NCBI GenBank assembly: GCA_029931975.1
Contig: JAOZQY010000029.1
Location: 1-44,272 of the forward strand
Source: Bacteroidales bacterium
GTDB lineage: Bacteria; Bacteroidota; Bacteroidia; Bacteroidales; GCA-2748055
DNA length: 44,272 bases
Direction of reading: 5' to 3'
Every line of letters begins with the position of its first letter. Within the stretch, counting starts at the first letter, position 1. The notes beneath the pieces are model-generated. The model did not search any database, was not told the DNA's origin, and saw only the letters and a program-made list of their open reading frames with translations. Below, in pieces: positions 18,154-25,548 of the stretch. The position numbers and the translations under genes were made by a program.

Positions 18154-20163
18154 ATGAGGATAACTATTCAGGGTCTGATAATAATAAGTTTCCTACTCTT
18201 TTCATTGTGTAATGAAGGAAGTGCGGAGGACCGATTCTGGTCCAATAGGGGTGAAGACAATGGAGCCGTTCATGCCCTGGGAAACGGGAAGATGGTGGTC
18301 TATGAGACAGGTCCCCAGATTACCACCATCTATCCGGGTCCTTATACCACCCCTTCGTTGTACAAATTATTACTGGAGGATGAGCAGACATTGCATGTTC
18401 AATCTGTAAGAGAGCCGGGAACTGCCATCTGGACTCATGCCCTTACATCGGATAAGGGTGCGATAGGTAGTATGACCGATTTCGTGGATGCGGATATGCC
18501 CTGCATGGTCAGGCAACTGGACCTGGAGGAAGGAATTTGCTTCCGCCTTGAGCTCCTTCCCGGCTTGCAAATTCTTCAACAGAAGTCAGAAACGGGTGGA
18601 AGCCTGATGATCCGGATGGATCCGGGTGAGATCATCTACCAGTATTATGTTTATCCGCGCCCTCTCTACCATCAGATTTCTTGGGAGGGTCATGCCAGTG
18701 TGGAGCTTTCCGAAGAAAACCCGGACGTTCTGTATATCCATGTCCAGCCGGGTAAAACTGATCTGTTTTTTGTCGGTGGACCTGAATATGCGGATGTTGT
18801 GGAGAATGCTTCTAAAGCTGAAGAGCTTGGATACTCCGGACTTATCGGGCAGACCAGGAAATGGTGGACGGAGTTTACTGCATCGCGCCATGATTTTGAA
18901 TCTGTTTTTCCGGCAGACCTGCCCGAACGGGATAAATTGCTCCAGACCATTGATGAGGTAAGTGTGATGATCAGAACCCAGCAAGCAGAGGAGGGTGCAG
19001 TCATGGCAGGTTATCCCTATCCCCTGGGCTATGTGCGTGACCAGTATGGAGTAAGCCGCGGTTACCTGGCTCTCGGGTATTATCAGGAGGCCAGGAATAT
19101 CCTGAAGTTTTACTGGGATATCTGGGAAAAAACCGGCGAACTGCATTGTGCCCAGGGCATTGGGGTGGACGGGATCTTTCATATACATGAGAATGATGAA
19201 GTGGAGAGTCCGGGCTACCTGATTTTACAGGCCTTTGATTTGCTGGAAAAAACGGGAGACCAGGCATTCATACGATCCATCTTTCCCATGCTGGAGTGGT
19301 GCTGGGAGGTACAAAAAAGACACCTGGCCGGGAATATGTTACCCTTCAATGGGGATGAAACTTATGTGGCAGGCGGAATATTGCCCCGGTCAGCACTGAA
19401 CGATGGATCGTCTGAGGCGACTATGTTGTTTATTGACGGCGGCGAGCAGCTCCTGGACTGGATTAAGAAGGAAAATCTATGGAAGGCTTCACGAGTGAAA
19501 TCGGAGCAAGCCCTGCTTAAGGAAGTAAGAAACACATTCAGGGATAATTTCTGGACGCACGAGGGACTAATTACCAACAATCCCCGGAGAACTGAACACC
19601 TGGAACTTCCCATGTTCCGTCATGGGGTGTGTGAACGAGGAGGGTCAAATTGCCTGGTATACCGTACCTCCGGATTTGGAGGCATCGACTGGACTCAAAG
19701 GGATGAGAACGGGCGTTATCAGTGCATGAATTGTCTGGCCGAAGGCCCCCTTCCTCCGGCTGAGACAAAAATATACCGTCTGGTTTCCGTGAGTCTGACC
19801 CCACTCTATTTCCATTCTTTACTTTTTGAAGCAGCTGAACTGAAACCAGTGGTGGAGGGTATCTATGCATCCTTTAAGAAAAGCGGTGTACTTACTTCTC
19901 GGACCACTACAACGGAAACAGATGTGAGTCAACGTTCGGTGGGCTATGATTATGGCCTGGTGCTCTATGGGATGATCCGGACGCGAACAAAGGGCCAGCA
20001 GGAGATCTATCAGCTTACCCTTGATATTGTGGATGAGACCGGTGCCTGGAGTGAGTATTACCTGGGCGAAACGCCCAGTGGTACCCGCTGTCGACCCTGG
20101 GAGAGCGCCATCAACCTGGAGGCTTTGATTGAATTTGCTAAAAACTATAAATCAGAACTTTAA
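18154..20163 (+). CDS. Six-hairpin glycosidase-like secreted protein, family unassigned
   Basis: A 669-residue exported protein; the signal MRITIQGLIIISFLLFSLC may be a lipobox (C19). Residues about 25-230 are beta-rich, followed by an (alpha/alpha)6 region carrying YPYPLGYVRDQYGVSRGYLALG, a W/Y-x-RD-like motif shared by several six-hairpin glycosidase families, then GIGVDGIFHIHENDE and LPFNGDETYVAGG with acidic candidates. It is 49 bases after the 1037-residue gene, and the next start lies 1 base after its stop. A GH63/GH78/GH95-like fold is likely, but no family can be named. Confidence 0.6.
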   Translation: MRITIQGLIIISFLLFSLCNEGSAEDRFWSNRGEDNGAVHALGNGKMVVYETGPQITTIYPGPYTTPSLYKLLLEDEQTLHVQSVREPGTAIWTHALTSDKGAIGSMTDFVDADMPCMVRQLDLEEGICFRLELLPGLQILQQKSETGGSLMIRMDPGEIIYQYYVYPRPLYHQISWEGHASVELSEENPDVLYIHVQPGKTDLFFVGGPEYADVVENASKAEELGYSGLIGQTRKWWTEFTASRHDFESVFPADLPERDKLLQTIDEVSVMIRTQQAEEGAVMAGYPYPLGYVRDQYGVSRGYLALGYYQEARNILKFYWDIWEKTGELHCAQGIGVDGIFHIHENDEVESPGYLILQAFDLLEKTGDQAFIRSIFPMLEWCWEVQKRHLAGNMLPFNGDETYVAGGILPRSALNDGSSEATMLFIDGGEQLLDWIKKENLWKASRVKSEQALLKEVRNTFRDNFWTHEGLITNNPRRTEHLELPMFRHGVCERGGSNCLVYRTSGFGGIDWTQRDENGRYQCMNCLAEGPLPPAETKIYRLVSVSLTPLYFHSLLFEAAELKPVVEGIYASFKKSGVLTSRTTTTETDVSQRSVGYDYGLVLYGMIRTRTKGQQEIYQLTLDIVDETGAWSEYYLGETPSGTRCRPWESAINLEALIEFAKNYKSEL

Positions 20164-20164
20164 A

Positions 20165-21100
20165 ATGATTAGAATACCCTGCTTTATTCTAATGCTTCCT
20201 TTCCTGCTTAGTGCCTGTAGTGAACGTAAGGTCCTGGAGGCCGGGGAGGCCGGACCTGTGCCTGACTCCCTGGAGATGGCCGGACTCTATGAGGAGATTA
20301 ATACCCCTTTTAAGTACGGGGTGGTATTGAAGGAGGAAGGCAAGAAAGTGGATTGTCCAAGCGTGTTCCGCCATAAGGATCGCTGGTACATGAGCTACAT
20401 CATTTTTGACGGGACAGGTTATGAAACGGCCCTGGCAGTGAGTGATGACCTGCTACACTGGGAGAAACTGGGTAAAACCCTGACCTACAACAAAGGGCGG
20501 TGGGATGACCTGCAGAAGGCAGGATACATTGCCCTCCAGGATTATAAGTGGGGAGGATCCTATGAAGTGGAATCCTTTAATGGAAGGTACTGGTTCTCCT
20601 ACCTGGGTGGGAAATTAAGCGGCTATGAGACCGATCCTATGTCCATTGGAATGGCCTGGACCAAAGACCCCTCCAGGCCCGAGGAGTGGAACAAGCTGGA
20701 AGATCCTGTGCTGACCGCGGATCAGCCCGATGCCCGCTACTTTGAAAAGCTTACCCTTTACAAGAGTAACGTAATCAGGGATCCGGAACGGCGTTTCGGC
20801 TACCCCTTTATCATGTACTACAATGCCAAGACCGAGGATGGGTATGAGCGGATCACCATGGCCCTTTCAAAAAATATGACAGACTGGGTTCGTTATGGAG
20901 AGGATCCCCAGATCGCAAAAATTGGAGATCTCTATGTGATGTTCTATTTCGGCGCCTTCTACAGGCCCGGGGCCTTTGATACCTTTGCCCACAAGCCGTG
21001 GGTAATTATGCATGAAGGCGTGGTGTATCACTATTACTGTGCGGTGGGAGATCAGGGACGGGTGATTGCTCTGGCCACATCTTCACCTCCGAGAGATTAG
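20165..21100 (+). CDS. GH43/GH130-like propeller lipoprotein, internally shortened
   Basis: A 311-residue lipoprotein starting at ATG 20165, with signal and lipobox LLSAC. Propeller motifs are VDCPSVFRHKDRWYMSYI, GGSYEVESFNGRYWFSYLGG, SIGMAWTKDP and GYPFIMYYNAKTEDG. Near the end YGEDP joins straight to QIAKIGDLYVMFYFGAF, and GAFDTFA joins straight to HKPWVIMHEGVVYHYYCAVGDQG. In relatives, as I recall them, about 10 residues and then about 30 residues (a strand with a W and the next loop) lie at these two points. The frame is intact, so two in-frame losses are inferred. It may be impaired. Confidence 0.7.
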   Translation: MIRIPCFILMLPFLLSACSERKVLEAGEAGPVPDSLEMAGLYEEINTPFKYGVVLKEEGKKVDCPSVFRHKDRWYMSYIIFDGTGYETALAVSDDLLHWEKLGKTLTYNKGRWDDLQKAGYIALQDYKWGGSYEVESFNGRYWFSYLGGKLSGYETDPMSIGMAWTKDPSRPEEWNKLEDPVLTADQPDARYFEKLTLYKSNVIRDPERRFGYPFIMYYNAKTEDGYERITMALSKNMTDWVRYGEDPQIAKIGDLYVMFYFGAFYRPGAFDTFAHKPWVIMHEGVVYHYYCAVGDQGRVIALATSSPPRD

Positions 21101-21130
21101 ACTTTGTATTTAACCATTATACACCATCCT

Positions 21131-23653
21131 ATGATTTTACAGCTTCGTAATTCTGCAATCCTTTTAATAGTCTGGCTAAGTTTTAATGCCTGTCAAAATC
21201 AGGAAACTGTTTTTGCAGATCCTTCATCGGCAAAGCAGCCCTACTCAACTATTACGGCTGAAAATTCAGGGCCTGATGTGACTGCTTCACCCGATCCGCT
21301 GGTGGCCTGGAGGTGGGAGGACCCCAGGGCAACTGACGAGCTTGAAGTCTATACCCTGAAACCGGTCAACATCACCACAGATCAGCCTGATTCCTTTGAG
21401 GGTCTGGCTTCCATAGAGGATGGAAAGGGCCCCATTCTGGTGAAAGGCACAGGTGATCTGATGATCGATTTTGGTCAGGTGAATGCCGCCTGGCTGGAGT
21501 TTGATTCGGAAGATTTCAATGGCAGGGTGGAGATGAGCATCAGCGAGTACAGGGAACCAGCCATTCTTAATGCAGGTGCCCAGCATCGAATTAAAACCCT
21601 GGAACCGGTCAGGTATGGCAACACCTACAGGCTCGAATTAAATGATAAGCTTTATGAAGGGGTACGCTATGGATGGATCCATGTACGATCGCAGGACGCT
21701 CCCTGGCATATAGATAAGATCCGCCTGGTGTGTCAGATAAAGCCGACCAACTACAATGGAAGTTTCCAGAGCAATAATGCCGATCTGAACCGTATCTGGT
21801 ATACAGGCGCCTATGGGGTGAAGCTTAATTTGCTGGAAGACTTCTTCGGGGCCATACTGATGGAGCGCAGTGACCGTTTCTCCTGGACCGGGGATGCCTA
21901 TACCTCCCAGGCTGCATCGCTGGTGGCCTTCGGAAATTATGATTTTGTGCTGACCAACCTCCATCATACGGCTGAACAGGACAATGGCATATTCAGTTAT
22001 TCCATGTATTGGATCCAGAGCCTGATGGACTATTATCAATACACCGGAGATACGGCCACCTTGAATCAGTACATCGAAAATGCCCGTTTTAAGCTTGACC
22101 GGGCCTATAAGCATTACGGGACCGATCCTACGCTGTCCTTTTACGGATGGGACGAGCGCCTGGGTGCCGGTTTTGAAAACAGCAGTTGCAGGGAATCCCA
22201 GAATGCCTATAAAATGCTCTGTATTGATTCCTGGCTGGATTTTGCCTGGATGATGGAGTCCGTTGGCCGCACCAAACTGGCCGCAGTCTATGAGGATTAT
22301 GCGAAGGAAAAGATTGAAGAACTTAGAATGAATCCGAAGTGGTATATGGACTTTGGAATACATGCTGCTTCTGATGCCATTAATGCAGGCTTTACCACAG
22401 AAGAGGAACAGAAAGCCATGTACGAACTTGTGTTTACGGATAGACTGAACCGGATCTCATATTCTCCTTTTAACCAGTATTTTATTATTTGTGCATTGGC
22501 AAGAATGGGGCGTTTCGATGAGGCCATGGAGACCATCAACGATTGCTGGGGCGGACAGCTGAAATACGGGGCCACCACCTTTTTCGAGGTATTTCGGCCT
22601 TCATGGAACCAGGCCCTGGAACCCAATGCGGCTCCTCCTAATAACCAGTGCGGCTATACCAGCTTGTGCCATCCCTGGGGTGGGGGGGTGGTCCACTGGC
22701 TCACCGAGGAGGTCCTGGGGGTCAAACCGGTCAAACCGGGTTTTCTTGAATTTGATTTCAAGCCCCATCCCGGATCCGGAATCAATCAGCTTGAAGGGGA
22801 GGTGCCAACACCTGCTGGAAACATACAGGTTTCTTACAACATCGGGGAGGGAGATTTTAAGATAGAAATACCTGAAGGATTGAAAGGCGACATTTGGATT
22901 CCTGAAACAAAGCGAAGCATTATTGAGATTACGATGGATGGGAAACTGGTGTACAATCTGGATCTGAAGGAAAATGGATGGTCTGAAACCATCAGGGAGT
23001 ATGGTGAATACATTTGCTTCCAGAATGTGGAAGAAGGAAGCCATAGCTTCCATGTGATATACGAGGGAGAAAGACCTGTGTATGGAGGAAGTGCTATGGT
23101 TTATCCCACCGGGGAAGTAGTTGTAGATACTGAAAGCTCAGGGAACTGGGGCGGAAAATATGGTTCGGATGGTTATTTGTTATGTGCCAATCAAAACGCC
23201 GGAGATACAATCGTGGATCTTCGCAGCCTTCCTCCCTACGTGAAAGAAATAAGCTATTCCATGCAACTTGGCATGCAGTGGATTGCGGATACAGATGACC
23301 CCAGGGCCCCTTCGGCCGGACCCGGAAATGAATTTCCAAGGAATGCCGGGGCCATCTATACCCAGGATCCGCTGGCCACGCTGCAGACCATGACTGTGGA
23401 TATTCAATTGTTGCAGGGCGTACAGCACCAGATTGCCCTCTATTTTGTGGACTGGGACGATGCAGGGCGCAGGCTGGCTGTTGAGATGTTTGACCTGGAA
23501 AATAAGCGGCTGATTGCGCCGGTACAGGTGGTCAGCGATTACGCAGATGGGAAATACCTGGTATTTCAGTTTGATGGTCCGGTCCGCTTTCGAATCAACC
23601 ACGTTCGAGGTCCCAATGCCACCCTGAGTGGAATCTTCTTCGATACACCATAA
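21131..23653 (+). CDS. GH78-like alpha-L-rhamnosidase family lipoprotein (variant active site)
   Basis: An 840-residue lipoprotein (start ATG 21131; lipobox LSFNAC). Beta-sandwich domains precede an (alpha/alpha)6 barrel at about residues 210-560. The motif ERSDRFSWTGDAYTSQ corresponds to the GH78 catalytic segment RDERLGWTGD, but the general-acid Glu appears as Asp here (RSDR versus RDER). YGWDERLGAGFENSSCRESQNAY and CHPWGGGVVHWLTEEVLGVKP follow as in GH78. After about residue 580 there is extra beta-rich sequence to the end (residue 840). L-rhamnoside or a related sugar is the probable substrate. Last gene of the plus-strand block; it stops beside the Rhs remnant. Confidence 0.8.
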   Translation: MILQLRNSAILLIVWLSFNACQNQETVFADPSSAKQPYSTITAENSGPDVTASPDPLVAWRWEDPRATDELEVYTLKPVNITTDQPDSFEGLASIEDGKGPILVKGTGDLMIDFGQVNAAWLEFDSEDFNGRVEMSISEYREPAILNAGAQHRIKTLEPVRYGNTYRLELNDKLYEGVRYGWIHVRSQDAPWHIDKIRLVCQIKPTNYNGSFQSNNADLNRIWYTGAYGVKLNLLEDFFGAILMERSDRFSWTGDAYTSQAASLVAFGNYDFVLTNLHHTAEQDNGIFSYSMYWIQSLMDYYQYTGDTATLNQYIENARFKLDRAYKHYGTDPTLSFYGWDERLGAGFENSSCRESQNAYKMLCIDSWLDFAWMMESVGRTKLAAVYEDYAKEKIEELRMNPKWYMDFGIHAASDAINAGFTTEEEQKAMYELVFTDRLNRISYSPFNQYFIICALARMGRFDEAMETINDCWGGQLKYGATTFFEVFRPSWNQALEPNAAPPNNQCGYTSLCHPWGGGVVHWLTEEVLGVKPVKPGFLEFDFKPHPGSGINQLEGEVPTPAGNIQVSYNIGEGDFKIEIPEGLKGDIWIPETKRSIIEITMDGKLVYNLDLKENGWSETIREYGEYICFQNVEEGSHSFHVIYEGERPVYGGSAMVYPTGEVVVDTESSGNWGGKYGSDGYLLCANQNAGDTIVDLRSLPPYVKEISYSMQLGMQWIADTDDPRAPSAGPGNEFPRNAGAIYTQDPLATLQTMTVDIQLLQGVQHQIALYFVDWDDAGRRLAVEMFDLENKRLIAPVQVVSDYADGKYLVFQFDGPVRFRINHVRGPNATLSGIFFDTP

Positions 23654-23763
23654 TTACTGTTCCATAGTTCCCTAATAATGCCATCATATTCTGCCTGGGT
23701 CATGTATCCTGATGCATCGGTATAGATAAGTGGATTATTGAGAACATAGGTATAGCGGTAAAG
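23654..23763 (-). pseudogene. C-terminal fragment of an Rhs/YD-repeat protein
   Basis: The minus strand reads LYRYTYVLNNPLIYTDASG, the conserved closing motif of the Rhs core (NLYxYxxNNPxxxxDPxG), followed by YMTQAEYDGIIRELWNSNYG, which resembles the start of a Bacteroidota Rhs C-terminal region. A stop codon precedes it at 23766-23764, and the frame then runs into the antisense of the GH78-like gene. No other part of an Rhs gene is present, so this is a scar. Confidence 0.65.
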
Positions 23764-23876
23764 TTAGTTATGCCAACTATTTTCCAACTTTCAAAGACCA
23801 CCAACAGGGTCCTTTTTAAAGAACGCTTATTATCTCTAAGATAATGACTTTCCAGGATTCTGTTTGTATATTTCAC

Positions 23877-23884
23877 TATCTTTG
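23877..23884 (+). promoter_or_regulatory. -7 box upstream of the toxin-antitoxin remnant
   Basis: TATCTTTG followed by C is an exact TAnnTTTG element. It lies only 12 bases before the GTG at 23897, too close for a normal leader. That supports loss of the original antitoxin 5' end. No proper -33 element is seen 19-21 bases upstream. Confidence 0.4.
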
Positions 23885-23896
23885 CAATACAGAAAG

Positions 23897-24067
23897 GTGC
23901 AAGCCTATTTCAACACCTTAAAAGGTAAAAACATCGATTGGTGGGATACAATATCCGACCAGGAGAAAGATGCCATTAACCTCGGCTTACGACAGCTGAA
24001 AAATGGCGAGGGGATACCTCATGAAGAAGTCAGAAAGAAGGCTGACAAAATCCTGGGTAGAAAATGA
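23897..24067 (+). CDS. Small antitoxin-like protein, probably N-terminally truncated
   Basis: About 56 residues if started at GTG 23897 (preceded by AGAAAG). The frame is open upstream to a TTG at 23864, but that codon precedes the -7 box. The sequence IDWWDTISDQEKDAINLGLRQLKNGEGIPHEEVRKKADKILGRK matches the C-terminal half of Bacteroidota antitoxins that pair with RelE/ParE toxins, the toxin-wrapping part. The N-terminal regulatory half is missing. The stop overlaps the toxin start (ATGA at 24064-24067), a normal toxin-antitoxin layout. Confidence 0.6.
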   Translation: MQAYFNTLKGKNIDWWDTISDQEKDAINLGLRQLKNGEGIPHEEVRKKADKILGRK

Positions 24068-24294
24068 GGCAATACCGGATCTCCTGGTCCCCGCTGGCCG
24101 AAGATTTTGAAGCAAAAATTGAAAGCCTCCTGGAGAAACTAAAAACCCAAAAGTATCTTTGCCCGCCCTCTGGTAAACAATCCAGTCTGAGGCGCTGCGT
24201 GATTGCTCCCCAGACTTCCCTGGTCTATCAAATCAAAAGCGATGTCATAGAGCTTGTTGCCTTCTTTGACAACAGAAGTGACCACCAGTATTGA
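24064..24294 (+). CDS. RelE/ParE-family toxin, shortened
   Basis: 76 residues; the family is usually about 90-100. The start RQYRISWSPLAED and the end VIAPQTSLVYQIKSDVIELVAFFDNRSDHQY are typical of the RelE/ParE fold. PLAEDFEAKIESLLEKLKTQK seems to splice the first strand directly to the second helix, dropping about 20 residues. The basic/aromatic C-terminal strands are retained. Whether it still poisons ribosomes or gyrase is doubtful. It overlaps the antitoxin-like gene by 4 bases. Confidence 0.65.
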   Translation: MRQYRISWSPLAEDFEAKIESLLEKLKTQKYLCPPSGKQSSLRRCVIAPQTSLVYQIKSDVIELVAFFDNRSDHQY

Positions 24295-24661
24295 AAATGC
24301 ACCGAAGGATCCATTGGCGATTGGTAACCTACCTAGCCAAGAGCCCCAGGTATAGCTGGAATTTGTTAGAATAAATTGCACATGCCTGGATTATCATGAA
24401 AAATCCTAAGAAATCCAACCAATTCTGAGTTTTCGCATTGGCTCGGTTTGATTTCTATTTTCAATTTGTTAAGAGTTGAATGTTTCATCTTGGTTTTTAG
24501 TGCCAAGGAAGTCTCATTCTCTGCATATTTCTACCCAACCCTCCTTTATAAGGATATCAGAATCTTCGTAGGGATTCTGTAGTAGGACCTTCCAATAATT
24601 TGATCTATCTGAGCACCCCTTGAAGAGGAAATAGAAATCAAAGAAATAGTCACAATAACTC
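24295..24661. other. Gene-free stretch between toxin and sulfatase
   Basis: Neither strand holds a convincing gene in these 367 bases. A minus-strand frame (24514-24765) continues past the sulfatase stop in another register, so this could be decayed coding DNA from a longer sulfatase 3' end, but no family motif is recognisable. No tRNA or strong terminator hairpin was seen. Confidence 0.4.
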
Positions 24662-25528
24662 CTACTTCCACCGTTGGGGTTCAGCGGAAGCCAGGTCCAA
24701 GGCTTCACCCTCGTCAGCAGCCAGGTTGTAGAGTTCATACCGGTCGCTTTGATCGGCATTATCACACCACCATCTGATCAGTTTCCAATCGCCCTGTCGC
24801 AATGATGTGGAAGGACTGCCGTGAGGATAGTGACAGAAGATTTCATCCCGGACTGTTTTGTTATTTTCCAGGCTTGGCTTCATACTTACCCCATCAAATG
24901 TAAGACCTGCCGGATCTTCCCATCCAAGCATATCCACAAAGGTGGGAAAGAAGTCGGTGGACTGTTGAAGGGCATCGGCTTTGGCCCGGTACTTGTCTAT
25001 CTGGTGTTCCTTGGCCTGCCAGGGAGCATGTACTTCCCAGGTCCAGTAGTTCAGGAAGAAGGGTTCATTTTTATGTTCATGGATGTATTTGACAGCCTCG
25101 TCGCACATCAGATCCTCCAGGTTAGATCCGGGCTTTCCATGACTATCGTAAATTGGGAAAGGGTAGAAGAATCCCGCAGCCAGAGTCTTATTTCTCGGGG
25201 GAGCCGATTCTGCCAGGTGTTTCTCAAGGACCAGCTTATTCAGGTGGCAAACAGGCACGGTGATTCCGATCCGGGATGGATATAAGCCGGTCATTATGCT
25301 TGCCCGGGTAGGGGAGCACAGGGGATTGGCAGAATAGGCCTGCGTAAATATCATCCCTTTGTTTGCAAGGGCATCAATGTTAGGCGTTTCATGAAAGGTG
25401 CTTCCATAAAGCGACAGATCGTTTACCCCCAGGTCATCAGCCAGGATAAAGACCACATTGGGTGGATCAGTGGCTGTAAGCGTAAAGAAAATGAAGGTGC
25501 CCAGTAGCAAATTGAATAGTTTTTTCAT
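24662..25528 (-). CDS. Internally deleted sulfatase (S1 family)
   Basis: 288 residues, whereas S1 sulfatases are about 450-550. The signal peptide is residues 1-20; metal aspartates lie in ILADDLG (D31, D32), and the formylglycine motif C71-S-P-T-R with GLYPSRIG is intact, as are H167 (VHAPW) and K249 (DWKLI). Between NKTLAAG and FFYPFPIY the usual block containing GKWHLG is missing. At KAD/ALQQSTDFFPT the block with the SDNG metal ligands is missing. The C-terminus ends early at EPQRWK. Two essential parts are gone, so it is probably inactive. Last gene of the long minus-strand block, 20 bases after the GH127 fusion. Confidence 0.8.
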   Translation of the reverse strand: MKKLFNLLLGTFIFFTLTATDPPNVVFILADDLGVNDLSLYGSTFHETPNIDALANKGMIFTQAYSANPLCSPTRASIMTGLYPSRIGITVPVCHLNKLVLEKHLAESAPPRNKTLAAGFFYPFPIYDSHGKPGSNLEDLMCDEAVKYIHEHKNEPFFLNYWTWEVHAPWQAKEHQIDKYRAKADALQQSTDFFPTFVDMLGWEDPAGLTFDGVSMKPSLENNKTVRDEIFCHYPHGSPSTSLRQGDWKLIRWWCDNADQSDRYELYNLAADEGEALDLASAEPQRWK

Positions 25529-25548
25529 GTTTTGTCTTTTTTTTAGAT

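Noticed and set aside
21638-22363. Long minus-strand frame (241 codons) opposite the GH78-like gene
   Set aside because: Shadow frame; the plus strand carries clear GH78 motifs throughout.
24514-24765. 83-codon minus-strand frame after the sulfatase
   Set aside because: Overlaps the sulfatase in another register, shows no family motif and has no start context; at most decayed 3' sequence.
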